A stretch of DNA of 45,253 nucleotides from Actinomycetes bacterium (lineage in GTDB: Bacteria; Actinomycetota; Actinomycetes; Mycobacteriales; Micromonosporaceae), in NCBI GenBank assembly GCA_021793335.1, contig JAJYSW010000002.1, forward strand, positions 1-45,253. Direction: 5' to 3'. A model generated the notes under the pieces. It saw only the letters and a program-made list of their open reading frames with translations, was not told where the DNA came from and did no database searches. The number at the start of each line of letters is the position of its first letter. Position 1 is the stretch's first letter. Position numbers and translations under genes: made by a program. Below are positions 18,043 through 25,645 of the stretch, piece by piece.

Positions 18043-18420
18043 TCACTCAGTAAGCTTCGCATACGCCCCTGCGTCGAGCAAAGCAGTGAGCGAGCCGGAA
18101 TCCTCGATCTCCATGTCGAACATCCAGCCCGCCCGATAGGGGTCGCCGTTCACCAGTTCCGGAGATTCCGACAGTTCGTCATTGCATGCCTGAATCTTAC
18201 CGGTCACCGGAGCGTACACGTCAGAGACGCTCTTGGTGGATTCGACTTCACCGATCACGTCTCCCGCCTGCACCCGGGCCCCCACTTCCGGGAGCTGGAT
18301 GAACACGACGTCACCGAGCGCGTTCTGCGCGAAGTCGGTGATGCCCACTCGTATCACGCCCTCACCGCGCGACTCGATCCACTCATGCTCCGCGGTGTAA
18401 CGCAATTGCTCCGGAATCAC
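18043..18420 (-). CDS. gcvH: Glycine cleavage system H protein
   Basis: Lipoyl carrier of 125 aa that shuttles the aminomethyl group between GcvP, GcvT and GcvL. LRYTAEHEWIE, GITDFAQNALGDVVFIQLP and the lipoylation site K63 in GEVESTKSVSDVYAPVTG are all present. The start is the GTG at 18420, with GGGGAG upstream and the GTGA overlapping the end of the CDP-alcohol phosphatidyltransferase gene by 4 bases. It is separated from gcvP by three regulatory genes and lacks its own riboswitch, so the two Gcv subunits are probably controlled differently. Confidence 0.96.
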   Translation of the reverse strand: MIPEQLRYTAEHEWIESRGEGVIRVGITDFAQNALGDVVFIQLPEVGARVQAGDVIGEVESTKSVSDVYAPVTGKIQACNDELSESPELVNGDPYRAGWMFDMEIEDSGSLTALLDAGAYAKLTE

Positions 18421-19199
18421 CTGGTCTCCCCTCTGACGCTCCTGCTGCACGAACCCGCAGGTTCGCACGATTCGCCGCGAACGGCGACGGGTCGGACGCA
18501 ATGACCGTATCGCCCAACCGTATCGCGCCGACGGCGGGGCCGCGTTTGCGTACTCACCCGGCCTCGTTGAGCGACGAGCCGCATTCGACGCGGATATAAC
18601 GCGACCGCGTGCGTACGGCCGCTCCGGCCGCGAAGCAACCCGGCAGCCTGACGCAGGTACACGAACGCCGCCAACCAGTACAGGACCAGTCCCCACCAGG
18701 CGAGCGCCCACCCCAGCGGCGCGGCCCAGGACGCGGCGTTGTCCACCAGGCCGGCCACGACGAGCACCGGGAAGGACATGAACATCACGCTGGTGGCGGA
18801 CTTGCCGAGAAAATGCACCTGCGGCGGAGCGAAGCCGTGCCAGCGCAGGACCACCACCGTGGCCACCAGCACCGCCTCGCGGGCCAGGACCGCGAACGTG
18901 AACGGCCACGGCAGCAGGTCGACATAGGTCAGCGCCAGCAGCGCGGTGAGGATGTACAGGCGGTCCACGAACGGGTCGAGGAGCCGCCCGAGTCTGGAGA
19001 CCTGGTTGAGCCGGCGGGCCAGTTGCCCGTCCACCCAGTCGGTGCCGCCTCCGACGGCGAGGACGACCGCGGCCTGCCAGTAGTACTCGGTGGCCAGCAG
19101 TAGATAGCAGAACAGCGGGATTCCCGCCAGGCGTACGGCCGTGACCAGGTTCGGCCACGTCCAGACTCCCCAGCCGGTGGGCGCCGTTGACTTGCTCAA
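18417..19199 (-). CDS. CDP-alcohol phosphatidyltransferase (PgsA2/Rv1822-like) with Arg-rich tail
   Basis: Membrane enzyme of phospholipid synthesis transferring a phosphatidyl group from CDP-diacylglycerol. The catalytic motif DWVDGQLARRLNQVSRLGRLLDPFVDR (residues 54-80) has all the expected Asp, Gly and Arg residues. About five hydrophobic helices cover residues 20-185. I place the start at the TTG at 19199 (GAGAGG 6 nt upstream); no ATG or GTG fits the family N terminus. Residues 190-260 form an Arg-rich tail not seen in the family (usual length about 200), which may overlap a promoter region for gcvH. Its place before gcvH matches the mycobacterial order. Confidence 0.82.
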   Translation of the reverse strand: MSKSTAPTGWGVWTWPNLVTAVRLAGIPLFCYLLLATEYYWQAAVVLAVGGGTDWVDGQLARRLNQVSRLGRLLDPFVDRLYILTALLALTYVDLLPWPFTFAVLAREAVLVATVVVLRWHGFAPPQVHFLGKSATSVMFMSFPVLVVAGLVDNAASWAAPLGWALAWWGLVLYWLAAFVYLRQAAGLLRGRSGRTHAVALYPRRMRLVAQRGRVSTQTRPRRRRDTVGRYGHCVRPVAVRGESCEPAGSCSRSVRGETR

Positions 19200-19429
19200 G
19201 ACTGTCCTCTCGACGGCCCCTTGCAGGGCCGTGGGTCTCCTCCCGCTCGGCGGCGGGTGCGAGCCGCATGGTCGACGGGTGTTCGGTGGGTGCAGGCACG
19301 ATTCTAGCCCCAGCGGTACGACACTGTATCGCCGAAATGGCGGGCCCTTGTGGTGTTGCTGACGGGCGAAGCCCGGCGATATTCGGGCCTTGCGATGGAG
19401 ATGACCTGGTTTGACGCGAGGCGTAAAGC

Positions 19430-19451
19430 CTCGTTGTCGATATATATCTTT
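19430..19451. repeat. AT-rich 22-base repeat, copy A
   Basis: Core CGATATATATCTTT preceded by CTCGTT. It matches the copy at 36620-36641 at 20 of 22 positions in the same orientation. It contains the palindrome GATATATATC. AT-rich sequence of this kind is conspicuous in DNA of about 70% GC. Confidence 0.6.
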
Positions 19452-19472
19452 CTTGAAGAGTGATAGGAAACA

Positions 19473-19496
19473 ACCCGGGCCGTGCACGGCCCGGGT
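19473..19496 (-). terminator. Palindromic terminator downstream of the membrane protein gene
   Basis: A 24-base perfect palindrome (ACCCGGGCCGTG and its complement), able to form a 10-bp stem with a 4-nt loop, begins 17 bases after the stop codon at 19514. On the minus strand it is followed by TTGTTTCC, a weak T-rich tail. Confidence 0.75.
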
Positions 19497-19513
19497 CATC
19501 GCCTCGCGCGCGG

Positions 19514-20137
19514 TTACTCGGTCGGAGCGCCCGGAATATAGGTGGGCGGCGCCTCCTTGCGGAAGTACGCATTGGAACTCGGCACCGCCAGCAGGATGAT
19601 CACCAGAAGCGAGCCGAGCGTCGCCAGCAGGGCCACGGCCCAATCCACGACGAAACTCCAGGCCGGGAAGGCCCCGTAGGCGGCCTCGACCAGCGCCGAG
19701 GCATCGAGGCCCTCCAGCCGTTCGTCACCGGCATTGTCGAAGCCCCATTGCATCAGCGGGACGGCGAACAGGCTCCCGGCCAGCACGATGCCGCCGCAGA
19801 CGAGTACCAGCGGCTGGAAGACCCACGACAGGATGCGGCCTACGCGATTGCCCACGGCGTTCAGCAGGGCCAGTACCACCATCAAAGCGGCGACGACGAT
19901 CGGGAAGACCAGGTTCGAGGTGCCCTCGAAACCGCCCGAGTCGACCGCGAGCTGCGAATCGCCGGCGCCCTGGGCGGCCAGCTCGTCCTCATACGCCTGC
20001 TGGGCGTCGGCGCCGTACACGAAATTGAGCACCCCGGAGACCACCATCGCGACGGCGAGGAGCAACTGCAGCACGACGGCGAGGGACACCGTGCCGGGCC
20101 GGGACTTCTTCCCCATGGACGGGGGTGATTCTGACAT
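19514..20137 (-). CDS. Four-helix membrane protein of unknown function
   Basis: Protein of 207 aa. The start is the second ATG (20137), because GGAGAG directly precedes it and lies inside the codons of the first. Hydrophobic segments lie at about 18-41 (VSLAVVLQLLLAVAMVVSGVLNFVYG), 74-96, 102-128 and 165-190. A loop of about 35 residues rich in Asp, Gln and Ala follows the first helix and another acidic loop lies between helices 3 and 4; the C terminus is short (PTYIPGAPTE). No family recognised. It is monocistronic, with its own terminator, and lies downstream of the rha operon with about 100 bases between. Confidence 0.7.
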   Translation of the reverse strand: MSESPPSMGKKSRPGTVSLAVVLQLLLAVAMVVSGVLNFVYGADAQQAYEDELAAQGAGDSQLAVDSGGFEGTSNLVFPIVVAALMVVLALLNAVGNRVGRILSWVFQPLVLVCGGIVLAGSLFAVPLMQWGFDNAGDERLEGLDASALVEAAYGAFPAWSFVVDWAVALLATLGSLLVIILLAVPSSNAYFRKEAPPTYIPGAPTE

Positions 20138-20236
20138 GGTTCTCTCCAATGATCGGGGATCTCAAGCTACCAATCGGCGCCTACCTTCGCGCGAGGGAAC
20201 ACCGCTCATACCCGAGCAGGACTCGCCCATCGTCCG

Positions 20237-20824
20237 CTATGAGGAGACCACGCTCCGGCGCCGTCGCACGGCCAGCGCCGCGCCGACGAGGCAGCCGCTC
20301 ATGGGAACGAAGAGCAGCCACAACGCCCAGGTGCACACCGCGAGGACCAGCAGTCCGCCCAGGAGGATGCCGGTCCCGCCGAAGTCCGTCTTGGCCTCCT
20401 CCACCGCCTCGGCCAACAGGGCCCGCCACGGGCGGCCGGGCGCCCAGGCCGCCGCGGCCCGCAACAGCAGCGTCGCCGCCGCACCCGCCACGACCATGGT
20501 CAACAGCGCCATCACCGCCCTGCCGGGGACGCCCTCGATCGTCAACACCGCCAGATCCACGGCGAAGAACAGCGCCGCGCCGATCGTCGCCAGGCCGACC
20601 TTCCAGCCGCCCCGCCAGGCCGCTCGCACCTCCCGGACGAAATCGCCCAGGGTCGAAGGCGTCCCGTCGAGGTACCCCGACAGGTGGCGGGCCGAGGCCG
20701 CGAGCGCGGCCGGGACGGTCACCAGCGGCAGCGCCGCCACCGTGAACCACAAGCCGGTCAGCAGGCACTCGGCGAACAGGGCGAACGGCCGGGTGCCCTC
20801 GATCGTGTACCGCCGGCGGGTCAT
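20237..20824 (-). CDS. DUF624 (YesL-like) membrane protein
   Basis: Membrane protein of 195 aa, starting at MTRRRYTIEG (GAGGAGG 8 nt upstream). Four or five helices are visible: GLWFTVAALPLVTVPAALAAS, KVGLATIGAALFFAVDLAVL, VMALLTMVVAGAAATLLL, GILLGGLLVLAVCTWALWLLFVPM. The pattern PLVTVPAALAAS...YLDG is typical of the DUF624 family, which accompanies CUT1 importers for pectin-derived oligosaccharides (YesL in Bacillus). It is the last gene of the rha operon, 23 bases after the second permease. Its job, perhaps helping transporter assembly, has not been shown. Confidence 0.8.
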   Translation of the reverse strand: MTRRRYTIEGTRPFALFAECLLTGLWFTVAALPLVTVPAALAASARHLSGYLDGTPSTLGDFVREVRAAWRGGWKVGLATIGAALFFAVDLAVLTIEGVPGRAVMALLTMVVAGAAATLLLRAAAAWAPGRPWRALLAEAVEEAKTDFGGTGILLGGLLVLAVCTWALWLLFVPMSGCLVGAALAVRRRRSVVSS

Positions 20825-20847
20825 CCCGGCCGCCTCCTCTCGCATCC

Positions 20848-21735
20848 TCAGCCCTTCACACCCGAGGTCGCGATGCCCCTGATGAGGAACTTCTGGAACA
20901 CCAGGAAGAACAGCACCACCGGGACCAGCGACAACAGCGTCATCGCCATCATGCCACCCCAGTTCGTCACGCCTTCGGTGTTCGAATAGGACTGCAACAG
21001 CCTGGGCAGCGGGAACTTCTCCATGTCGTACAGATAGATCAGCGGCCCGAGGAAATCGTTCCACGACCAGATGAACGTGAAGATCGAAGAAGTCACGACC
21101 GCCGGACGCAGCAGCGGCAGCAGGATCGAGAAGAAGATCCTGAAGTGGCCCGCGCCGTCGATCTTCGCGGCCTGGTCCAACTCCCTGGGGATACCGCGGA
21201 GGAACTGGATGTAGAGGAACACGAAGAACGACTCCAGCGCCAGGAACTTCCCGATCACCAGCGGCACGTACGTGTTCGTCACCTCCAGTTCGGAGAAGAT
21301 CAGGTACTGCGGGATGAGCATGACCTGCCCCGGCAGCAGCAGCGTGGCGATGACGACGCCGAGCATGGCCGAGCGGCCCGGGAAGCGCAGGCGTCCCAAG
21401 GCGTAGGCGGTCATCGAGCAGGAGACCACCACGCCGACGACCGACAGGGCCGCGATCAGGGTGGAGTTCCAGAAGAACCGCCACAGCGGGATGCCCGCCA
21501 GCCCGTCGAAGGCATTGGCGAAATGCTCCCAGGTGATCGCCTTCGGCCACAGCGAGGTGTCGGTGATGATGTCCGTATTGCCCTTGAGCGAGGCGGTGAT
21601 GACCCACAGCAGCGGGTAGAGCACGATCGCCAGGACCGCGAGCATCGCCGCGTGCCATACGGCGCTCTTGGCCCGCTCGGCGGCCGTTCTGCGCTTGCGG
21701 ACGATGACCCGCCCGCCCGCTGTCTTGACGCTCAT
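20848..21735 (-). CDS. ABC sugar transporter permease, CUT1 family (MalG/LacG type)
   Basis: Inner-membrane component of 295 aa with six predicted helices. The EAA loop ELDQAAKIDGAGHFRIFFSILLPLLRP (about residues 200-226) docks the ATPase. The N-terminal cytosolic region is basic. It begins at 21735; the ATGA overlaps the stop of the first permease, indicating translational coupling. With the solute-binding protein and the other permease it forms an importer for oligosaccharides. No ATPase gene is in the operon, so a shared MsiK-like ATPase is probably used. Confidence 0.93.
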   Translation of the reverse strand: MSVKTAGGRVIVRKRRTAAERAKSAVWHAAMLAVLAIVLYPLLWVITASLKGNTDIITDTSLWPKAITWEHFANAFDGLAGIPLWRFFWNSTLIAALSVVGVVVSCSMTAYALGRLRFPGRSAMLGVVIATLLLPGQVMLIPQYLIFSELEVTNTYVPLVIGKFLALESFFVFLYIQFLRGIPRELDQAAKIDGAGHFRIFFSILLPLLRPAVVTSSIFTFIWSWNDFLGPLIYLYDMEKFPLPRLLQSYSNTEGVTNWGGMMAMTLLSLVPVVLFFLVFQKFLIRGIATSGVKG

Positions 21736-22727
21736 CGGTCCTCCCCTGCGTAGAACACGAGCCGTTTGGCGGCGCGGAACATGATGACGGTGACCAGGCC
21801 GACGGCCAGCACCAGCAGCCAGGCGTACGCCGAGGCGTAGCCCATGCGGAAGTCGGTGAAGGCCAGCGTGTAGATCCGGACGGTGTAGAACAGCGTCGAC
21901 CACGCCGGGGCACCGGACTCGCCGCCGATGATGTAGGCCGGCCCGAACAGCTGGAACGCCCCGACCGTCTCCATCAGCACGTTGAAGAAGATCACCGGCG
22001 AGAGCATCGGCAAGGTGATGCGGACGAACTTGCTCCACCTGCCGGCCCCGTCGACGTCGGCGGCTTCATAGAGCTCCTGCGGCACCTGCATCAGGCCGGC
22101 CAGGAAGATGACCATCGGCGCGCCGAAGCTCCACACCGCCAGCAGCACCAGCATGAGGATCGACACCGATGGGTTGCCGAGGAAACCGCCGCCCTCCCAG
22201 CCGAAGCTGCTCATGATGCCGTCCTGGACGCCGCCGTTGGAGAACAGGGCCTTCCAGATCAAGGCGACGCCGACGCTCATGGCGATCAGCGAGGGCATGT
22301 AGAACGCGGCACGGTAGAACCCCATGCCGCGGCGATGCTGGGACAGCAGGATCGCGACGAGCAGCGAGGCGACGAGTTTGACGGGGACCGCGATGAGCAC
22401 GTACAGCAGCGTCACGCGGACGGTCCGGTAGAACATCGGGTCGTCGAAGATCGCCGTGTAGTTCTGCAGCCCGATCCACTCGCCGCCTCGGATGAGGTGG
22501 TAATCGGTGAACGACAGGTACAGCGACCATGCCATCGGGCCGACGGTGAGCACCGCGGTACCGATGATCCAGGGAATCATGAACGTGTATCCGGCAAGGC
22601 GCTCACCTCCGCGGGACGCCGAGGAACGGCGTTCGGCCGCCCCTCGGGGCCCGCGGACCGGTGGCGCCCCTGGCCCGCTCGCCGTGCCCGCGGCGGGGTC
22701 GGCGGCAGTGGAGGGAGTCGCTGACAC
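21732..22727 (-). CDS. ABC sugar transporter permease, CUT1 family (MalF/LacF type)
   Basis: Permease of 331 aa with a 40-residue Pro/Ala/Arg-rich N-terminal extension before six helices (first: YTFMIPWIIGTAVLTVGPMAWSLYLSF). The EAA motif is ELYEAADVDGAGRWSKFVRITLPMLSP. GTG start at 22727, 32 bases after the solute-binding protein stop. The long N-terminal extension is unusual for the family; an internal start is possible but no better ribosome site is seen. Pairs with the neighbouring permease. Confidence 0.93.
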   Translation of the reverse strand: MSATPSTAADPAAGTASGPGAPPVRGPRGAAERRSSASRGGERLAGYTFMIPWIIGTAVLTVGPMAWSLYLSFTDYHLIRGGEWIGLQNYTAIFDDPMFYRTVRVTLLYVLIAVPVKLVASLLVAILLSQHRRGMGFYRAAFYMPSLIAMSVGVALIWKALFSNGGVQDGIMSSFGWEGGGFLGNPSVSILMLVLLAVWSFGAPMVIFLAGLMQVPQELYEAADVDGAGRWSKFVRITLPMLSPVIFFNVLMETVGAFQLFGPAYIIGGESGAPAWSTLFYTVRIYTLAFTDFRMGYASAYAWLLVLAVGLVTVIMFRAAKRLVFYAGEDR

Positions 22728-22759
22728 GGCTTGACTTCCTATGCGTTGTCGGTCGATGG

Positions 22760-24055
22760 TTACTGTTCGGCGGCCAAGAGGGTCTCGGCCTCGGTGAAGA
22801 ACGTGTCCACCGCGTCGGCGGTCGCCAGTTCGCCGTAGAGCACCTGCTCGTAGATCTCCGCGAACTTGACCTCGATCGAGCCCGTCGCCGAAGGCGGCGG
22901 CGGAGGCGGGGAGGTCAGGTACTGCTCAACCTCGGCCTCATAGTCGAGCACCTGCTGGGAGACCTCGTCGATCTCGACGTTCTCACGGCCGACGTTGGTG
23001 GCCGGGATGCCTCGGTTCGTGCCGAGGATCGCGATGGCCTCGGGGTCGGTGAGCAGGAAATCGATCAGCTTGGCCGATGCCTCGGGGAACTCGCTGTTGG
23101 CGGCGATGCACAGCTGCATCGAGGGTTTGAGGTACAAGCCGAGGTTCCCCGGGTCCAGGCTCGGCGGTGCGGCCAGGGTCAGGGTGCCGCCGTTCTCGGC
23201 GACGGCCGGGGCGTACCAGGCCAGGAAGTTGTCCCAGCCGAGGTCCGCGCCGATCTTGTCGAGGACGAAACCGTTCTCCGGGGCCCACTGCGAGGACACG
23301 CTGATGGGCGGGACGGCGCCCTCGGCGTGGAGCGGCTCGTTCATCGACCACCACTCAATGAGCCGGGCCTTGTCGAAGTTCAGTGCCGTGCCGTCTTCGG
23401 TGTAGAAGCTGCCGCCCTGCTGACGCAGCCACAGCTCCATGAAATGGTACTGGCCGGCGAAGTCGCCGCCGCCCCACTGCTCGTCGCCCAGGCTCGCGGT
23501 GACGTCCTGGATGGCCCGATGGTAGTCCTCCCAGCTGTAGCCGGCCTCAAGGTCGACCTCGGCCTGCCCATACCAGTCCGAGCGGTAGAGCAGCCCGAGC
23601 GTGTTCCCGGCGATCGGGACGGCGACCAGTTCGTCGTTGACATAGCCGGTGTCGAGGAACCCTTCGAGGAAGTCGGAGGTGTCGACCAGGCCGTCGAGGG
23701 GCATGAGCATGCCGTTGCTGCCGAACTGGAGCAGCCGCGAATAGTCCATGTTGAGCACGTCGGGCAGGTCCTTGCCGGCCATGCGCGTGGTCATCGACTC
23801 CCAGTAGGTCGGGAAGTCGGAGAAGTTGGTGCGGACCTTGATGCCCTCGTGCTTCTTCTGAAAGAGGTCGACGGCCTCCTGCGTGATCTCGGCGCGGGCC
23901 TCATCGCCCCACCACTCGAAGCTGATGTTGATCGGGTCCTCGGCGGTGCCGGCCGGGCCGTCGTCGCCGCAGGCCGCGGTGGCGCCGAGAGCCGCGGCGG
24001 CCGTGGCACCGGTGAGGAGCGTCCTGCGCTTGGCGCGATAGGGATGGCGGATCAT
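22760..24055 (-). CDS. ABC transporter extracellular solute-binding protein (family 1), rha operon
   Basis: Binding protein of 431 aa. The N-terminal export signal (RAKRRTLLTGATAAAALGATAACG) has a twin-arginine pair and ends at C29, probably a lipoprotein, although the lipobox (TAAC) is weak. The mature part has the two-lobed family-1 fold, with ISFEWWGDEARAEITQEAVDLFQKKHEGIKV near its start and several aromatic residues (WWSMNEPLH, GWDNFLAWY) suited to sugar stacking. A run of seven prolines with a serine (SPPPPPP) occurs near residue 385. Genes for rhamnose catabolism upstream and CUT1 permeases downstream suggest rhamnosyl oligosaccharides as ligand, not shown directly. Confidence 0.92.
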   Translation of the reverse strand: MIRHPYRAKRRTLLTGATAAAALGATAACGDDGPAGTAEDPINISFEWWGDEARAEITQEAVDLFQKKHEGIKVRTNFSDFPTYWESMTTRMAGKDLPDVLNMDYSRLLQFGSNGMLMPLDGLVDTSDFLEGFLDTGYVNDELVAVPIAGNTLGLLYRSDWYGQAEVDLEAGYSWEDYHRAIQDVTASLGDEQWGGGDFAGQYHFMELWLRQQGGSFYTEDGTALNFDKARLIEWWSMNEPLHAEGAVPPISVSSQWAPENGFVLDKIGADLGWDNFLAWYAPAVAENGGTLTLAAPPSLDPGNLGLYLKPSMQLCIAANSEFPEASAKLIDFLLTDPEAIAILGTNRGIPATNVGRENVEIDEVSQQVLDYEAEVEQYLTSPPPPPPSATGSIEVKFAEIYEQVLYGELATADAVDTFFTEAETLLAAEQ

Positions 24056-24108
24056 CGTTGATGCTCTCCTTCTTGCAGAGGGGTCCCGCTCGCGCGGGCC
24101 TTCGGGAT

Positions 24109-25596
24109 CTATTCAGTTGCTCCCAGGTCTCGACCGGGGAAGGATTCCAATCGGGCGGCGGCGCGCCGCCAGGCGGCCGGATCGCCGGCCGGCAGGTACA
24201 TCCGCGGCCGGACCGAGGCGTGCGCGGCATCGCGTCGGGCCTCGGGGCCGGGTGCGATGAGTCCCAGTGCCTGCGCTTGGACCAGCGCGTTGCCGAGCGC
24301 GGTGGCCTCATCGGGGCCGGCCAGGACCGGCCGCCCGGTGGCATCGGCGGTCAACTGGCACAGTAGGCCGTTGTTGGAGCCGCCGCCGATGATGTGGACG
24401 AAGGCGATCGCGGTCCCGCCGAGCCGTTCGAGATCGGTGATGGCGCGGCGGTGGGCCAGCGCGAGGGAGTCGAGGATGCACGCGGTGATCTCGGCGGGCG
24501 TCTCGGGCACCGGCTGGCCGGTCTGGGCGCAGCGGACGCGGATGCGCTCAGGCATGTCCCCCGGGTCGGCGAAGACCGGGTCGTCGGGGTCGACGATGGA
24601 GCGCAGGCGCGGGACGGCCTCGGCCCGGCCGATGAGGTCGACGAGAGCGACTTTGACGCCTGCGCGCCACCAGGCGCGCAGGGACTCCTGGAGGAGCCAC
24701 AGTCCGGCGACGTTGCGGAGGAAGCGGGTCGAGCCGTCGACGCCGCGCTCGTTGGTGAATCCGGCTCGGAGCGCTTCGCGGGTGAGGACCGGTTCGGCCC
24801 GTTCGATGCCGACCAGGGACCAGGTGCCGCAGGAGATGTAGGCGGCGTGCTCGGTCTCGTAGGGGACGGCGGCGACGGCCGCGGCGGTGTCGTGGCCGGC
24901 CGTGGCGATCACTTTAGTGTCGGCGCTCAGACCGGTCTCGGCGGCGACGTCGGCGCTCAATTCGCCCAGGACGGCTCCGGTGGGGGTGATCGGCCCGAGC
25001 AGTTCGGGCCGGATGCCCGCGGCCGCGCACAGCTCCGGGGACCAGGTGCCGGTGGCCTGGTCGATCAGGCCGGTGGTGGAGGCGTTGGTGGCCTCCCAGG
25101 CGAAGCCCCCGCAGAGCCAGTACGCGAACAAGTCGGGGACCAGCAGCAGGCGTTCGGCGGCGGCGAGGGTCGCGGGGCGTTCGGCGGCGAGCTGGAAGAT
25201 GGTGTTGAACGGCTGGTGCTGGATGCCGGTGCGGGCGAACAGGGTCTCGGGGCCGACGGCGGCCAGGACGGTCTCGCGGGCGGCGCGGGCACGGGCGTCG
25301 CGGTAGCACACGGGGGCGGCGATCAGGTGGCCTTCGGCGTCGAGGAGCGCGTAGTCGACCGCCCAGGAGTCGACGGCGACCGCGGCGACGTCGTCCTCGG
25401 AGCCGAGGGTGCGCAATCCTTCGAGGACACCGTTCCAGAGCCCGAAGACGTCCCAGTAGAGGCGTCCGGCGGCGGCGACGGCGCGGTTGGGGAACCGGGC
25501 GGCCTCGGTCAGGCTGATCCGGTTCCCGTCCACGGCGGCGGCCATGACTCGGCCCGAGGAGGCGCCCAGGTCGACGGCGGCCAGCAGTCGTGTCAT
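24109..25596 (-). CDS. rhaB: Rhamnulokinase
   Basis: FGGY-family sugar kinase of 495 aa that phosphorylates L-rhamnulose at O1. The N-terminal DLGASSGRVMAA phosphate loop, AVDSWAVDYALLD, TGIQHQPFNTIFQL and the C-terminal IIGGGSNNGLLCQLTADATGRPV with GPDEATALGNAL are rhamnulokinase hallmarks. It lies third in the catabolic series (isomerase and aldolase upstream, transporter downstream), 49 bases after rhaD. A small G/C-rich stem-loop (about 24085-24098) between this gene and the binding-protein gene could be a processing or attenuation point that lets the binding protein be made at a different level. Confidence 0.95.
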   Translation of the reverse strand: MTRLLAAVDLGASSGRVMAAAVDGNRISLTEAARFPNRAVAAAGRLYWDVFGLWNGVLEGLRTLGSEDDVAAVAVDSWAVDYALLDAEGHLIAAPVCYRDARARAARETVLAAVGPETLFARTGIQHQPFNTIFQLAAERPATLAAAERLLLVPDLFAYWLCGGFAWEATNASTTGLIDQATGTWSPELCAAAGIRPELLGPITPTGAVLGELSADVAAETGLSADTKVIATAGHDTAAAVAAVPYETEHAAYISCGTWSLVGIERAEPVLTREALRAGFTNERGVDGSTRFLRNVAGLWLLQESLRAWWRAGVKVALVDLIGRAEAVPRLRSIVDPDDPVFADPGDMPERIRVRCAQTGQPVPETPAEITACILDSLALAHRRAITDLERLGGTAIAFVHIIGGGSNNGLLCQLTADATGRPVLAGPDEATALGNALVQAQALGLIAPGPEARRDAAHASVRPRMYLPAGDPAAWRRAAARLESFPGRDLGATE

Positions 25597-25645
25597 CGGC
25601 GTTCACTCCGGTCCGGGCGGTGGGCGGGGCCGGTGCGGCGGTGGG

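Larger units (their letters stand above)
19200..19513. other. Intergenic region of 314 bases before the pgsA2-gcvH-garA cluster
   Basis: It holds a -10-like TAGAAT on the minus strand (19311-19316) for the downstream cluster, a small hairpin (CGAGGC 19417-19422, GCCTCG 19428-19433), one copy of an AT-rich 22-base repeat (19430-19451), and the terminator of the next gene (19473-19496). No convincing coding frame. Confidence 0.5.
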
